From contig SHUM01000010.1 in assembly GCA_009691245.1 (NCBI GenBank), positions 1 to 64,000 on the forward strand: DNA of 64,000 nt. Reading direction: 5' to 3'. The notes beneath the pieces are model-generated. The model ran no database searches, was not told where the DNA came from, and saw only the letters and a program-made list of their open reading frames with translations. Shown here one piece after another: positions 35,112-43,576 of the stretch. The position numbers and the translations under genes were made by a program. Source of the DNA: Acidobacteriota bacterium (lineage in GTDB: Bacteria > Acidobacteriota > Terriglobia > 2-12-FULL-54-10). The first letter of the stretch is position 1; each line of letters opens with the position of its first letter.

Positions 35112-35863
35112 CGCCCAATCAAGATAGCGCCAACGACGACGCCATTCTTAGCGCCGCGACCAAACAGCCGGACACCGCCGGGAAGGTGCGTGAGCCGGGA
35201 GTGTTCATTGTTTCCGCGCCCTCCGGGTCGGGCAAGACCACGCTGGTTGGCCGACTCATAAGTGAAGTGGAACGTCTGCGCTTCTCGGTCTCCTACACCA
35301 CGCGAAATCCTCGCGGATCGGAACAGAACGGGCGGGACTATTCTTTTGTGAGCCGGGGCGAGTTCGAGGCCATGATCGGTCGCGACGAACTGCTCGAGTG
35401 GGCCGAAGTTTTTGGCAACTATTATGGAACCGCCCAACGTTTTTTGATCGAGGCCTGCCAGCGCGGCGACGACCTGTTGCTGGATATTGATGTGCAGGGC
35501 GCGGCGAAGATTCGCAAGCGATTGCCCGGAGCGGTTTCGATCTTCATTCTCCCCCCATCGCGGGTGGAGATGGAGGCACGTTTGCGCAAGCGCGGCCAGG
35601 ACTCCGAAGAGGTCATCGCCAAACGGCTAAGCGACGCCCAACGCGAGATCAAAGGCGTGCGGGAGTACGATTACGTGCTGATTAACGATCAGCTTGAGCA
35701 GTCCGCCGCCAGCCTCCGAGCCATCGTTCAATGCGAGCAAAGCCGCTTGGTTGAAGCTGGTAAGATATTGTTAACGAAAGAGATGAGCGATCTTGCGGAG
35801 AGTTGCCGAACGGCCCGGCAGTACCAGCGCATAACCCCCATACTGGAGGGGTTTCAGAGTTAG
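35108..35863 (+). CDS. gmk: Guanylate kinase
   Basis: This enzyme phosphorylates GMP to GDP with ATP. The 251-residue product contains the P-loop SAPSGSGKTTL (about residues 36-46), the GMP-binding RFSVSYTTRNPR and GRDYSFVSRGEFEAMI regions, and DLLLDIDVQGAAKIRK. The first 33 residues precede the normal enzyme start and are hydrophilic. It starts within the end of yicC (ATGA overlap) and is followed by rpoZ and coaBC, the common gmk-rpoZ-coaBC order. Confidence 0.95.
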   Translation: MTPNQDSANDDAILSAATKQPDTAGKVREPGVFIVSAPSGSGKTTLVGRLISEVERLRFSVSYTTRNPRGSEQNGRDYSFVSRGEFEAMIGRDELLEWAEVFGNYYGTAQRFLIEACQRGDDLLLDIDVQGAAKIRKRLPGAVSIFILPPSRVEMEARLRKRGQDSEEVIAKRLSDAQREIKGVREYDYVLINDQLEQSAASLRAIVQCEQSRLVEAGKILLTKEMSDLAESCRTARQYQRITPILEGFQS

Positions 35864-35994
35864 CCCGTGGTTCCCAAAGCCAAAAACTCAGCAACCTGTT
35901 AGAATGATAAGTGCGTTTCCGTCACCCAGCCTTCGGTTAGGCTCGCTTTGGATTTCCAAGGCAACGGATGGAGTCAGAGTTCGGAGGAAAATTA

Positions 35995-36225
35995 ATGTCA
36001 GGTAAGCAAGGCATCTTCGATAGCAAGTTTCGTCTTATTCTAGTGGCCGCCAAGCGCGCCCGCCAAGTTCAGGGCGGAGCTAAGCCGCTCGTGCTCACAC
36101 AGGCGCGCAAGCCAACGCGCGTGGCCCAGGATGAGTTGCGTGCTGGCGTCCTGCCCTATGAAATTATCGCCAGCGTGGCGCCCGATGCCAGCGTGGAGAG
36201 TTCGGAAGAGTCGGTCGGTGAATAG
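35995..36225 (+). CDS. rpoZ: DNA-directed RNA polymerase subunit omega
   Basis: The product is 76 residues. FRLILVAAKRARQVQGGAKP is the conserved omega helix that clamps the beta-prime subunit, and RVAQDELRAGVLPYEI continues it. The start at 35995 is fixed by GGAGG located 8 nt upstream; a longer frame from 35968 would put this site inside the gene. It lies between gmk and coaBC. Confidence 0.92.
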   Translation: MSGKQGIFDSKFRLILVAAKRARQVQGGAKPLVLTQARKPTRVAQDELRAGVLPYEIIASVAPDASVESSEESVGE

Positions 36226-36318
36226 CTAGGCCGAATCACCGATTGGAATAACCATTGGAATAAAATGTTCAGTGTTACTCCGCTGGCTGTTCTGCGCAGC
36301 GGGTTCAGGGATCACGCC

Positions 36319-37563
36319 ATGAAAGTCGCAGTTGGAATCTCCGGTGGCATCGCTGCGTATAAAGCGGCGGAGATCGTCCGCGAGCTACAGCAACGCGGGC
36401 TGGATGTGCAGGTTATCATGACCGGCAACGCCCAGGAGTTTGTCAGGCCACTCACCTTCGCCGCGCTCTCCGGCAAAAAAGTCATCACCGGAATGTTTGT
36501 CCCTGAGGGAGGCGCTGCTGGGCAGGAGCCCAACATTGAGAGCGCGATCGAGCACATCGCCGTCGCCCAATCGATTGATCTGCTGCTGGTCGCTCCCGCC
36601 ACTGCCGACATCCTTGCCAAGTTTTCACGCGGCCTGGCTGACGATTTTCTCACCACTACTTATCTTGCCACCAAGGCTCCGGTCGTTGTTGTTCCGGCGA
36701 TGAATGTGAATATGTGGGAGCATCCGGCGACGCAGGAAAATATTTCACGTCTGCGTAAGCGTGGCGTGCATATTGTGGAGCCTGAGAGCGGATATCTCGC
36801 ATGTGGCATGACCGGCTCGGGCCGGTTGGCATCGAACGACGCGATTCTCTCAAGAGTAATGGACGTTCTGGCCGCGCCATTGGCCGCCGCGCCCGTTCAG
36901 GATTTAACCGGGGAGGTCGTCCTGGTAACCGCTGGACCGACTCGCGAAGCGATTGATCCGGTGCGCTACATCAGCAATCGCTCCAGCGGCAAGATGGGCT
37001 ACGCCATCGCCCAAGCCGCCCACGCTCGCGGTGCTCGCGTGCTGCTAGTCAGCGGGCCCACCAGTTTGAACGCTCCCGAAGGCGTCGAGACGATTCGCAT
37101 TACCAGCCTCGCCGAGATGCGCGATGCGGTGCTGGCGCGCTGGAAGGAAGCCTCGATCATCATCAAGGCCGCCGCCCCCGCTGACTTTCGTCCCCGGCAG
37201 CAGGCAGAGCAGAAAATTCACAAGTCGGGACAGGATTTGACGCTGACGCTGGAGCCAACCGAGGACATTCTGTGCGAGATTGGTAAGCAGAAGGGCGACC
37301 GCCTGCTGGTTGGTTTTGCCGCTGAGACAGAAGACCTGATGGCGAACGCGGAACGCAAGTTGCAGGCCAAGCATCTCGATATGATCATCGGCAATGACGT
37401 GAGTGGTGCGGACACCGGCCTCGATTCCGACTTCAACTCAGTAATCATCCTCGGTGCAGGAGGATTGAAGCGCGAGCTGTCGCGCCTGCCGAAGAGCCAG
37501 GTTGCCGCCGAGATATTGAACGAAGTGGTCCACCTCCGCGCGCGTTCGCACGCCAGAGCGTAA
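36319..37563 (+). CDS. coaBC: Bifunctional phosphopantothenoylcysteine decarboxylase / phosphopantothenate-cysteine ligase
   Basis: This makes 4'-phosphopantetheine for coenzyme A from phosphopantothenate and cysteine. The 414-residue protein has the CoaC flavoprotein half (VGISGGIAAYKAAE, the catalytic His in IEHIAVAQ, VPAMNVNMWEHPATQ, the Cys segment YLACGMTGSGRLA) and the CoaB ligase half from about residue 200 (VTAGPTREAIDPVRYISNRS, KMGYAIAQAA, IIKAAAPADFRP, VGFAAETEDL). The start at 36319 matches the family N-terminus and has AGGGA 7 nt upstream; 36265 is also in frame. It follows rpoZ. Confidence 0.95.
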   Translation: MKVAVGISGGIAAYKAAEIVRELQQRGLDVQVIMTGNAQEFVRPLTFAALSGKKVITGMFVPEGGAAGQEPNIESAIEHIAVAQSIDLLLVAPATADILAKFSRGLADDFLTTTYLATKAPVVVVPAMNVNMWEHPATQENISRLRKRGVHIVEPESGYLACGMTGSGRLASNDAILSRVMDVLAAPLAAAPVQDLTGEVVLVTAGPTREAIDPVRYISNRSSGKMGYAIAQAAHARGARVLLVSGPTSLNAPEGVETIRITSLAEMRDAVLARWKEASIIIKAAAPADFRPRQQAEQKIHKSGQDLTLTLEPTEDILCEIGKQKGDRLLVGFAAETEDLMANAERKLQAKHLDMIIGNDVSGADTGLDSDFNSVIILGAGGLKRELSRLPKSQVAAEILNEVVHLRARSHARA

Positions 37564-37564
37564 A

Positions 37565-37635
37565 AGCCGCGCCAAGAAAAGCGCTTGACGCGGCTACCAA
37601 ACCAGGTCGCGCCGACAAGCCTTGGTAGCCGCGTC
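37565..37635. repeat. Nested palindromic repeat after coaBC
   Basis: GACGCGGCTACCAA (37587-37600) and TTGGTAGCCGCGTC (37622-37635) are perfect reverse complements. The left arm core CGCGGCT can also pair with AGCCGCG at 37565-37571, giving two mutually exclusive stems. No T-tract follows. It resembles a REP-type intergenic element. Confidence 0.65.
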
Positions 37636-37709
37636 ATCCCGGTTTTGGATGGCGCGGGATTTTCGCTAATGCGCACCCATTTCTTATCGCAGGCACTCCA
37701 CGGAAAGTC

Positions 37710-38588
37710 ATGAACGATTTGTCCAGCCAAGTTGTGAACGATGTCGCGCGCGAGGCGCGGAAGTGGCTGCGCTATTACCGCGATCTTGGTTTCACGAGCT
37801 TGGTCCGTTCACCTGCGCCGCTTCGTGATGTTGAGGATCAGCCAGCCGGAATAGAGGCTGCCAGTGCAGCGCTCGTCCTGCCCCCTATCTCCGTTGTCGT
37901 TCCAGAATCATTCGTACCACCCATCCACTCCAATCCGATCCCAAAGGAAACAACTTTGCCGCGTCCCAAATTGTCCGTAGGAACTTCAACCGTAGCTGTT
38001 TCCGCAATCAGCAATGTCGCCGCCGGTGGGCGGCGTGAAACACTGAAAGCCATCCGTGCCGATATCGGAGAAGATTGCCAGCGCTGCGCACTTGCGGGCG
38101 GGCGCAAGACCATCGTCTTCGGCTCGGGAAATGCCAAGGCCGAGTTGGTGTTCGTCGGCGAAGGGCCGGGCGCGGACGAGGATGAGCAGGGGTTGCCGTT
38201 CGTGGGCCGTGCGGGGCAGTTGCTCACCGACATGATCGAAAAGGGCCTGAAGATTCCGCGGCCCGAAGTGTACATCTGCAATATCGTGAAGTGCCGCCCG
38301 CCGAAGAATCGCAAGCCAGAACCGGATGAGATCGCCGCCTGCCGCCAGTTTGTCGAGCGCCAGATTGCGGCCATCAATCCGAAGGTCATCTGCGCGATGG
38401 GAGCCACGGCGGCCGAAACGTTGCTCGGCGTCAAACAGTCGATGGGCAGCCTGCGCGGCACGCAGTATGAGTTCGCTGGCATCCCTCTGATCGTAACCTA
38501 CCACCCGGCGTTCCTGTTACGCGACCCATCACGCAAAGTCGACACCTGGGCCGACCTGAAGATGGTGCTGGCCCTGCTGAAGAAATAA
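37710..38588 (+). CDS. Family 4 uracil-DNA glycosylase (Fe-S)
   Basis: This removes uracil from DNA as the first step of base-excision repair. The 292-residue product has a low-complexity N-terminal region (about 1-110) and a family-4/5 catalytic domain: CxxC in DCQRCAL, the active-site GEGPGADEDEQGLPFVGRAG, YICNIVKCRPPKNRKPEPDE with a cluster cysteine, IAACRQF with another, and the C-terminal YHPAFLL. The four cysteines are those that hold a [4Fe-4S] cluster. The N-terminal extension is of unknown role. The stop codon overlaps the first base of a long inverted repeat. Confidence 0.88.
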   Translation: MNDLSSQVVNDVAREARKWLRYYRDLGFTSLVRSPAPLRDVEDQPAGIEAASAALVLPPISVVVPESFVPPIHSNPIPKETTLPRPKLSVGTSTVAVSAISNVAAGGRRETLKAIRADIGEDCQRCALAGGRKTIVFGSGNAKAELVFVGEGPGADEDEQGLPFVGRAGQLLTDMIEKGLKIPRPEVYICNIVKCRPPKNRKPEPDEIAACRQFVERQIAAINPKVICAMGATAAETLLGVKQSMGSLRGTQYEFAGIPLIVTYHPAFLLRDPSRKVDTWADLKMVLALLKK

Positions 38589-38671
38589 CAGAGCCGCGAC
38601 CGTAAGGGAGCGGTGGTTGCTTTCCTCGCGGCGCCAAGTAACCCCCGCTCCCTTACGGTCGCGGCTCTGTT
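38587..38671. repeat. Long perfect inverted repeat (family A, REPIN-like) between udg and priA
   Basis: A 27-bp perfect stem (arms 38587-38613 and 38645-38671) encloses a 31-nt loop. The arm core GAGCCGCGACCGTAAGGGAG is closely related to the arm of a second element at 59853-59972. It begins inside the stop codon of the glycosylase gene and ends 17 nt before the priA ATG. Confidence 0.85.
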
Positions 38672-38688
38672 GCTGCTATTCTCATCGC

Positions 38689-41016
38689 ATGGCCGAATCT
38701 TCTACCGCCAAACTCAAATCCGGTGCCGCGACCGAAAGTAACCTGCCGCTAAGCCCAGCCCCGAACTCCACGCTGTGCGAGGTCGCGCTGCCTGTTCCTC
38801 TGCCGCAAACCTTCACCTATTCCATTCCGCTGAATATGACCGTCGAGCCGGGGATGCGCGTGGTCGCTCCGTTTGGCGCACGGCGTTTGGTGGGTGTGGT
38901 GGTCGGTTGCGGCCAAATGCCTGCCGGTCTGAACCCGAAGACGATCCGTCCGCTACAACGTGTGCTGGACGAAATCCCCGCGCTGACGCAGGAGTTCATC
39001 GCACTTTCGCGCTGGGTGGCCGACTACTACCTGACGCCGCTCGGTGAAGTGCTGCCCGCGTTTCTGCCACGCGCCGCGTCGCTAAGAAACAAGACGAAGC
39101 TGGTGATTACGGAGACAGGCCGCGAGGCGTTAGGACCAGTCCGCGCCGGGAAAGAATCGATCGTAACTTCGGCTGAACGCCAAATGCTCGAACGCATCGC
39201 CAAGCGCGGCGGACTCAGTAGCGGGACGCTGCGTGGTTCAGAGGCATTGGTGGAAAAGCTGCGGCGACGCGGCTGGCTAGCGGTCGAGCGCAGCGTGGAA
39301 GACTCCGTTGGCAGGTCTCCACACGTGGAAGCGGCAACGGAACGCAACGCCGCGTTTGACAAGAGTGTCTTCCCGCGCTGGGAATTAAGTCCGCCGCAGC
39401 AGACCGCGCTCACCCGCATCAACGATCAGATGGACACGGGTGACTTCGGCGTGCTGCTGTTGCACGGCGTTACGGGCAGCGGCAAGACGGAAGTCTATAT
39501 GCGAGCTATTGAACGGGCGCTGGCGCGCGGACGCAGCGCGCTGATGCTGGTGCCGGAGATTAATTTGACGCCGGCCATGGCAGGTCAGTTTGCGGCGCGC
39601 TTTGGCGAGCGCATCGCGGTGCTGCACAGCGGCCTCGACGATCGCGACCGCGAGCGCGTTTGGCAGAGGGTGAGAGAGGGGAAGTCGGACGTGCTGATCG
39701 GTACGCGTTCGGCGGTGTTCGCGCCGCTCGCACGGCCGGGGCTGATTATCGTCGATGAGGAGCATGACGGCAGTTACAAGCAGGAGGAAGCGCCGCGCTA
39801 CAGCGGTCGCGACGTGGCCATCGTGCGCGCCAAGGAGTCGGGTGCGACGGTGGTGCTTGGTTCTGCTACACCCTCCGTCGAGACGCGCTATCACGCCGAG
39901 ACGGGCAAGTATCAGTTACTCGAACTTGAGGGCCGCGTGCAGGAGCGCCCGTTGCCGCAGACCGAAATCATCGACATGCGTCAGGAGTTAGCCGAGACGG
40001 GTAAGCAGACGTTTCTCTCGCGGCGAATGGTCGAGGCCATCTCGATGCGCCTGCAACAGCACGAGCAGGTGATGATCCTGATGAACCGCCGCGGCTTCTC
40101 CTCGTTTGTGATCTGCCGCTCGTGCGGCAAGACGGTGGAGTGTGCCAACTGTTCCATTGCGCTGACGCATCACAAGCGCGCGGCGCGGCTGCTGTGCCAC
40201 TACTGCGGCTACGCGCGCCCAGTGCCACAGGTCTGCCCGGAGTGCCAGAGCGAGCACATCTACTTCATGGGCGAAGGCTCGGAGAAAGTGGAGGCCGCGC
40301 TCGGCAAGCATTTCCCGGAGGCGCGCATCGGGCGGCTGGACCGCGACACGGCGCGCGCCCGCGGATCGGCGGAATCGATACTCGCATCATTTCACGCGCA
40401 TGAGCTGGACATGCTGGTGGGCACGCAGATGATCGCCAAGGGCCACGACATCCACGGAGTAACGCTGGTGGGAGTGATCAGCGCCGACATGGGACTGGCG
40501 CGTCCGGACTTCCGCTCCGCCGAGCGGACATTCCAATTACTGACGCAAGTTTCCGGGCGCGCCGGACGCGGCGAGCGCGAGGGTATCGTGGTCATCCAGA
40601 CTTACTACCCAGATCATTACGCCATCAAAGCCGCCGCCGCGCAGGACTACGCGCAGTTTTACAAACAGGAGCAGCGCTTCCGCCAACTGATGCACTACCC
40701 GCCGTTCGCCGCGCTGGCCAACGTGATCGTGAAGAGCGACAGCCAGGAAACGGTGCTGAAGCTCACCGGACGATTAGGGCGATTCTTCGAATCGTTACAG
40801 GAAGACAAACAGAAGGGACGCGGCTGGCGTATGTTGGGCCCGGCGGCCGCGCCGATCCCGAAACTCAAGAAGGCCTACCGCTACCACTTCCTCATCAAAG
40901 CCGAACAGCGCAGCCTCTTACGCAAAGTGTTGATCGCCGCGCAAGACTTCGCCCGCCGCGAAAAATTCCCCGCCAACGCGCTGATCATCGACGTGGACCC
41001 GCAATCGCTGTTTTAA
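38689..41016 (+). CDS. priA: Primosomal replication restart helicase PriA
   Basis: The 775-residue superfamily-2 helicase reloads the replisome at stalled forks. It has an N-terminal DNA-binding domain (EVALPVPLPQTFTYSIPL...), Walker A HGVTGSGKTEVY (about residue 260), the Walker B box IIVDEEHDGSYKQEE, motif GSATPSVE, and eight zinc cysteines in CRSCGKTVECANCSIAL, CHYCG and CPEC. The later GTQMIAKGHD and SGRAGRGER are motifs V and VI. The start at ATG 38689 leaves 17 nt after the inverted repeat; a frame to 38617 would cross the repeat and is rejected. Its TAA stop overlaps the stop of the convergent hydrolase gene. Confidence 0.96.
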   Translation: MAESSTAKLKSGAATESNLPLSPAPNSTLCEVALPVPLPQTFTYSIPLNMTVEPGMRVVAPFGARRLVGVVVGCGQMPAGLNPKTIRPLQRVLDEIPALTQEFIALSRWVADYYLTPLGEVLPAFLPRAASLRNKTKLVITETGREALGPVRAGKESIVTSAERQMLERIAKRGGLSSGTLRGSEALVEKLRRRGWLAVERSVEDSVGRSPHVEAATERNAAFDKSVFPRWELSPPQQTALTRINDQMDTGDFGVLLLHGVTGSGKTEVYMRAIERALARGRSALMLVPEINLTPAMAGQFAARFGERIAVLHSGLDDRDRERVWQRVREGKSDVLIGTRSAVFAPLARPGLIIVDEEHDGSYKQEEAPRYSGRDVAIVRAKESGATVVLGSATPSVETRYHAETGKYQLLELEGRVQERPLPQTEIIDMRQELAETGKQTFLSRRMVEAISMRLQQHEQVMILMNRRGFSSFVICRSCGKTVECANCSIALTHHKRAARLLCHYCGYARPVPQVCPECQSEHIYFMGEGSEKVEAALGKHFPEARIGRLDRDTARARGSAESILASFHAHELDMLVGTQMIAKGHDIHGVTLVGVISADMGLARPDFRSAERTFQLLTQVSGRAGRGEREGIVVIQTYYPDHYAIKAAAAQDYAQFYKQEQRFRQLMHYPPFAALANVIVKSDSQETVLKLTGRLGRFFESLQEDKQKGRGWRMLGPAAAPIPKLKKAYRYHFLIKAEQRSLLRKVLIAAQDFARREKFPANALIIDVDPQSLF

Positions 41017-41828
41017 TCACGATCGCGACCATGATTTGTTTTACTTGCCAGCCAAGACCGGAGCAACGCGAAGAACTCTTCGCGGACGTAACGCTCGCGC
41101 CAGGGATAGTGCCCGCACCTTTCCCATTCGTGAAATTCGATCTGAGGAAGATAGGGCTGGAGGCTTTCAAATATCATTCTGCCCGGATGCGGATCGACAG
41201 CACCATGAACCATAAGAACTGGATTTTCAATGGCGGTGAATGCTTGCGGATAAATTCCGGCTTCCTGCAAACGAATCATGTCAGCCCACGTTTCACGATT
41301 TGCCTTGGAATCGACGTTGTCGATCACATCATCTGGTTCCGGCTCTTTCAGCGCATATGAGGCAATGCCCGTTTCCAGTTGAGCCTTTCTCTTCAGTCTA
41401 ATGTCGGGATCCCCAGTTTCTTTTTCAATCCGCTGAAGACTGTCTCGAAGAGTGTCATTCATACGTTCTGCCAGAATCTCCTTCATCCGTGTGCGGGCGG
41501 CTACACTAAACGTTCCGCATCCAATCAACACGAGTGGCCCAGCAGACTGTGGATGGGCAGCCGCGTACGCCAACACAAGCATCGCTCCCCAGGAATGCCC
41601 AGCTAACGCCGGCTGAGACTGAGGCATAGAGCGAACCAAATCGTGAAGATCATTGATATGAGTGGATACCGTTAGCGGTTCTGGCCCGCTGCCCCGTTGG
41701 AATGGCTCGTAGACGAGTAGGGAGTCAGCAAGCCCTCTTGCGACTGGGGCCATGTATCCGGGAGCTCCCGGACCACCATGCACGAGGATGACCTCGGAAC
41801 CCGCTACGCCGTAAGTGCGGAGAACCAA
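41013..41828 (-). CDS. Alpha/beta hydrolase, proline-iminopeptidase-like
   Basis: The 271-residue hydrolase has the oxyanion segment LVHGGPGAPGYM typical of proline iminopeptidases, the nucleophile elbow GHSWGA, the acid Asp in HGAVDPHPG and the catalytic His in WERCGHYPW. The substrate is uncertain: small peptide amides or esters are possible. The start codon is TTG (41828), fixed by GGAGG 5-6 nt upstream; there is no in-frame ATG nearby. The stop codon shares the sequence TTAA with the stop of priA on the other strand, so the two genes are convergent with a 4-bp overlap. Confidence 0.82.
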   Translation of the reverse strand: MVLRTYGVAGSEVILVHGGPGAPGYMAPVARGLADSLLVYEPFQRGSGPEPLTVSTHINDLHDLVRSMPQSQPALAGHSWGAMLVLAYAAAHPQSAGPLVLIGCGTFSVAARTRMKEILAERMNDTLRDSLQRIEKETGDPDIRLKRKAQLETGIASYALKEPEPDDVIDNVDSKANRETWADMIRLQEAGIYPQAFTAIENPVLMVHGAVDPHPGRMIFESLQPYLPQIEFHEWERCGHYPWRERYVREEFFALLRSWLASKTNHGRDRD

Positions 41829-41905
41829 TTGAACCTCCGGGAAGACACCCAGTAGTTCGATTCAAATCTACATTGGAAAAAGGCGATCGAACTATGTCGG
41901 GACTG

Positions 41906-42175
41906 CTACGGCAGCGATTGCAGCTCTTTGCCGGGTTTGAAGCGGATGGCTTTGCCGGGCTGGATGGAGACTTCTTCGCCGGTGCGCGGGTTGCGGCCGA
42001 CGCCGGTCTTGCGGGGCTTGACGTTGAAGACGCCGAAGCCGCGCAACTCGATACGGTCGCCCCCTTCGAGCGCCTTCTTCATGGCTCCAAAGACCGTCTC
42101 GACGGCCATCTCGGCTTTGGTCTTGGTGATGCCTGTGCGGTTGACTACTTCGTTCACGATATCGAGTTTAATCAC
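41906..42175 (-). CDS. HU/IHF-family DNA-bending protein (IHF alpha-like)
   Basis: The 89-residue nucleoid protein has the HU/IHF fold signature GITKTKAEMAVETVFGAMKK, the GDRIELRGFGVF strand and the beta-arm tip RKTGVGRNPRTGEEV with the intercalating Pro. IKLDIVNEVV at the N-terminus resembles IhfA. The start is GTG at 42175: AGGAG is 8 nt upstream, and the longer frame from 42199 would place it inside the gene. It probably binds DNA as a homodimer or with another HU/IHF subunit. Confidence 0.88.
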   Translation of the reverse strand: MIKLDIVNEVVNRTGITKTKAEMAVETVFGAMKKALEGGDRIELRGFGVFNVKPRKTGVGRNPRTGEEVSIQPGKAIRFKPGKELQSLP

Positions 42176-42329
42176 CGGGTCATCTCCTATGGAGTCCACG
42201 CCAAATTGCGGATGGAGCCGCTATGCCATTGATTCCTTGGGCAATAGAACATGTTAGGCGAGAAAAAGCAAGAAGTCAAGTCGCGCCATACACTTGCGGC
42301 TAATAAACCCGGTAACTTGATTACGTGGC

Positions 42330-43295
42330 TTAGGTGCGCGGCGGGCCTTGCAGCTCTTCCACGATTTCGCTGGCGATGCGGCGGGCGTCTTCGAGACGGC
42401 CAGGCTCAAGTGAGATGGCGCCGACGCGCGGATGCCCGCCACCGCCGTAGCGTTCGCAGATGGTCGCCAGGTTGTGCAGCACCGGCGTCTTGTTCCACGG
42501 GTTCGAGCCGACCGATATCTTGGTGCGGAAGCTGGACGGGCAGATACTGACCGAGTAGACGCAATCGGGGAAGAGGTAATAGGGCGCGAACTTATTATAG
42601 ACCTCCACACCCGGGCCGGTGAGGTCAAAGAACACCACGCCGTTGTTGTTGTGTCCGTGCTGCTCGATCAGATCAAGGGCGCGCTTGTGGCTCTCCATGA
42701 TAGGCGTCAATTGTGTTGCGATTTCCGGGAGTGTGGCAATTTCGGCCAACGAAAGTTTCGAAAGCAGCGGCACCAGCCAGCGGCTGAGGTTATTGTCCTT
42801 GCCCGCCTCCAGCACCATGGCGATGCGCAGCGCGGGATGCTCCACTTTCACCGCGGTGGCGGCGTCGGGAAACATGGCTCCGTCGATGATGTCAGCCCAA
42901 TGAATCAGATCCTTCAAGTCCGGGGCGGAGAAGCCAAACTTTTTCGCGCCCACCTCGGCGATGAACTTGGTGCAGGAGCGATAAGTGGGATCGTAGAACT
43001 TGTGTCCGCCATTGGCCAGACGGAAGTGCTCGGCATCTTCGGGAGAAAGGAATGCGCTCTGATGATGATCGAACCACCAAGTCAGCCGCGGCGAATTCGA
43101 GTACTTGAAATCGACGATGGCGTTCTCGTCGCCGTTGAACATACCCTCGTCAAACAACTGGGAAGCGCGATGCGCAAGACCGGAGTACAGAAACTCGGCC
43201 TTCGCATCGAAGCGATCCTGATACAGGCGCGTAAACACCGCCGCTGAGGCGGCGCCGTCAAAACATCGATCATGATAAAAAACATGAACCTTCAT
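42330..43295 (-). CDS. DHH-family phosphoesterase
   Basis: The 321-residue protein has the DHH motif (WWFDHHQSAF), an N-terminal Asp/His site (FYHDRCFDGAASAAVF), a further metal-binding stretch (DFKYSNSPR; IHWADIIDGAMFP) and the C-terminal DHHA1 glycine motif ERYGGGGHPRVGAISL. Relatives hydrolyse short oligoribonucleotides, cyclic dinucleotides or polyphosphates; the substrate here is not known. ATG 43295 is chosen because the conserved VHVFYHDRCFDG follows at once; a start at 43331 would add 12 residues. It is divergent from the TonB receptor gene. Confidence 0.82.
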   Translation of the reverse strand: MKVHVFYHDRCFDGAASAAVFTRLYQDRFDAKAEFLYSGLAHRASQLFDEGMFNGDENAIVDFKYSNSPRLTWWFDHHQSAFLSPEDAEHFRLANGGHKFYDPTYRSCTKFIAEVGAKKFGFSAPDLKDLIHWADIIDGAMFPDAATAVKVEHPALRIAMVLEAGKDNNLSRWLVPLLSKLSLAEIATLPEIATQLTPIMESHKRALDLIEQHGHNNNGVVFFDLTGPGVEVYNKFAPYYLFPDCVYSVSICPSSFRTKISVGSNPWNKTPVLHNLATICERYGGGGHPRVGAISLEPGRLEDARRIASEIVEELQGPPRT

Positions 43296-43576
43296 AGTCT
43301 TCGTTTCTGGCCCGGCTTTGGACGATGGCAATGGGCAGTGGATAGTCTGATAATGTCCTGCGGCTCCACCGAGCCACGGTTTGCCTGCACTTTGAGTGCA
43401 AACATTTAGAGATACCTGAATTGGCGAGTCTTTTCAAGATAAATAACGTTCAATGATGGCCGTTGACTCGGAGTACAATAGGGTGTAGCTTACCAGCAAT
43501 TTGTAAATGTTGAGGAAATTGGAAGCGGAATATAGGAGCGGTACGCCGTTCCGCGAGTCAGTCTGGTTAGGATGGG

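Noticed and set aside
43463-43491. Promoter upstream of the TonB receptor
   Set aside because: TTGACT is present, but at 17-nt spacing the -10 is TAGCTT, too poor to support.
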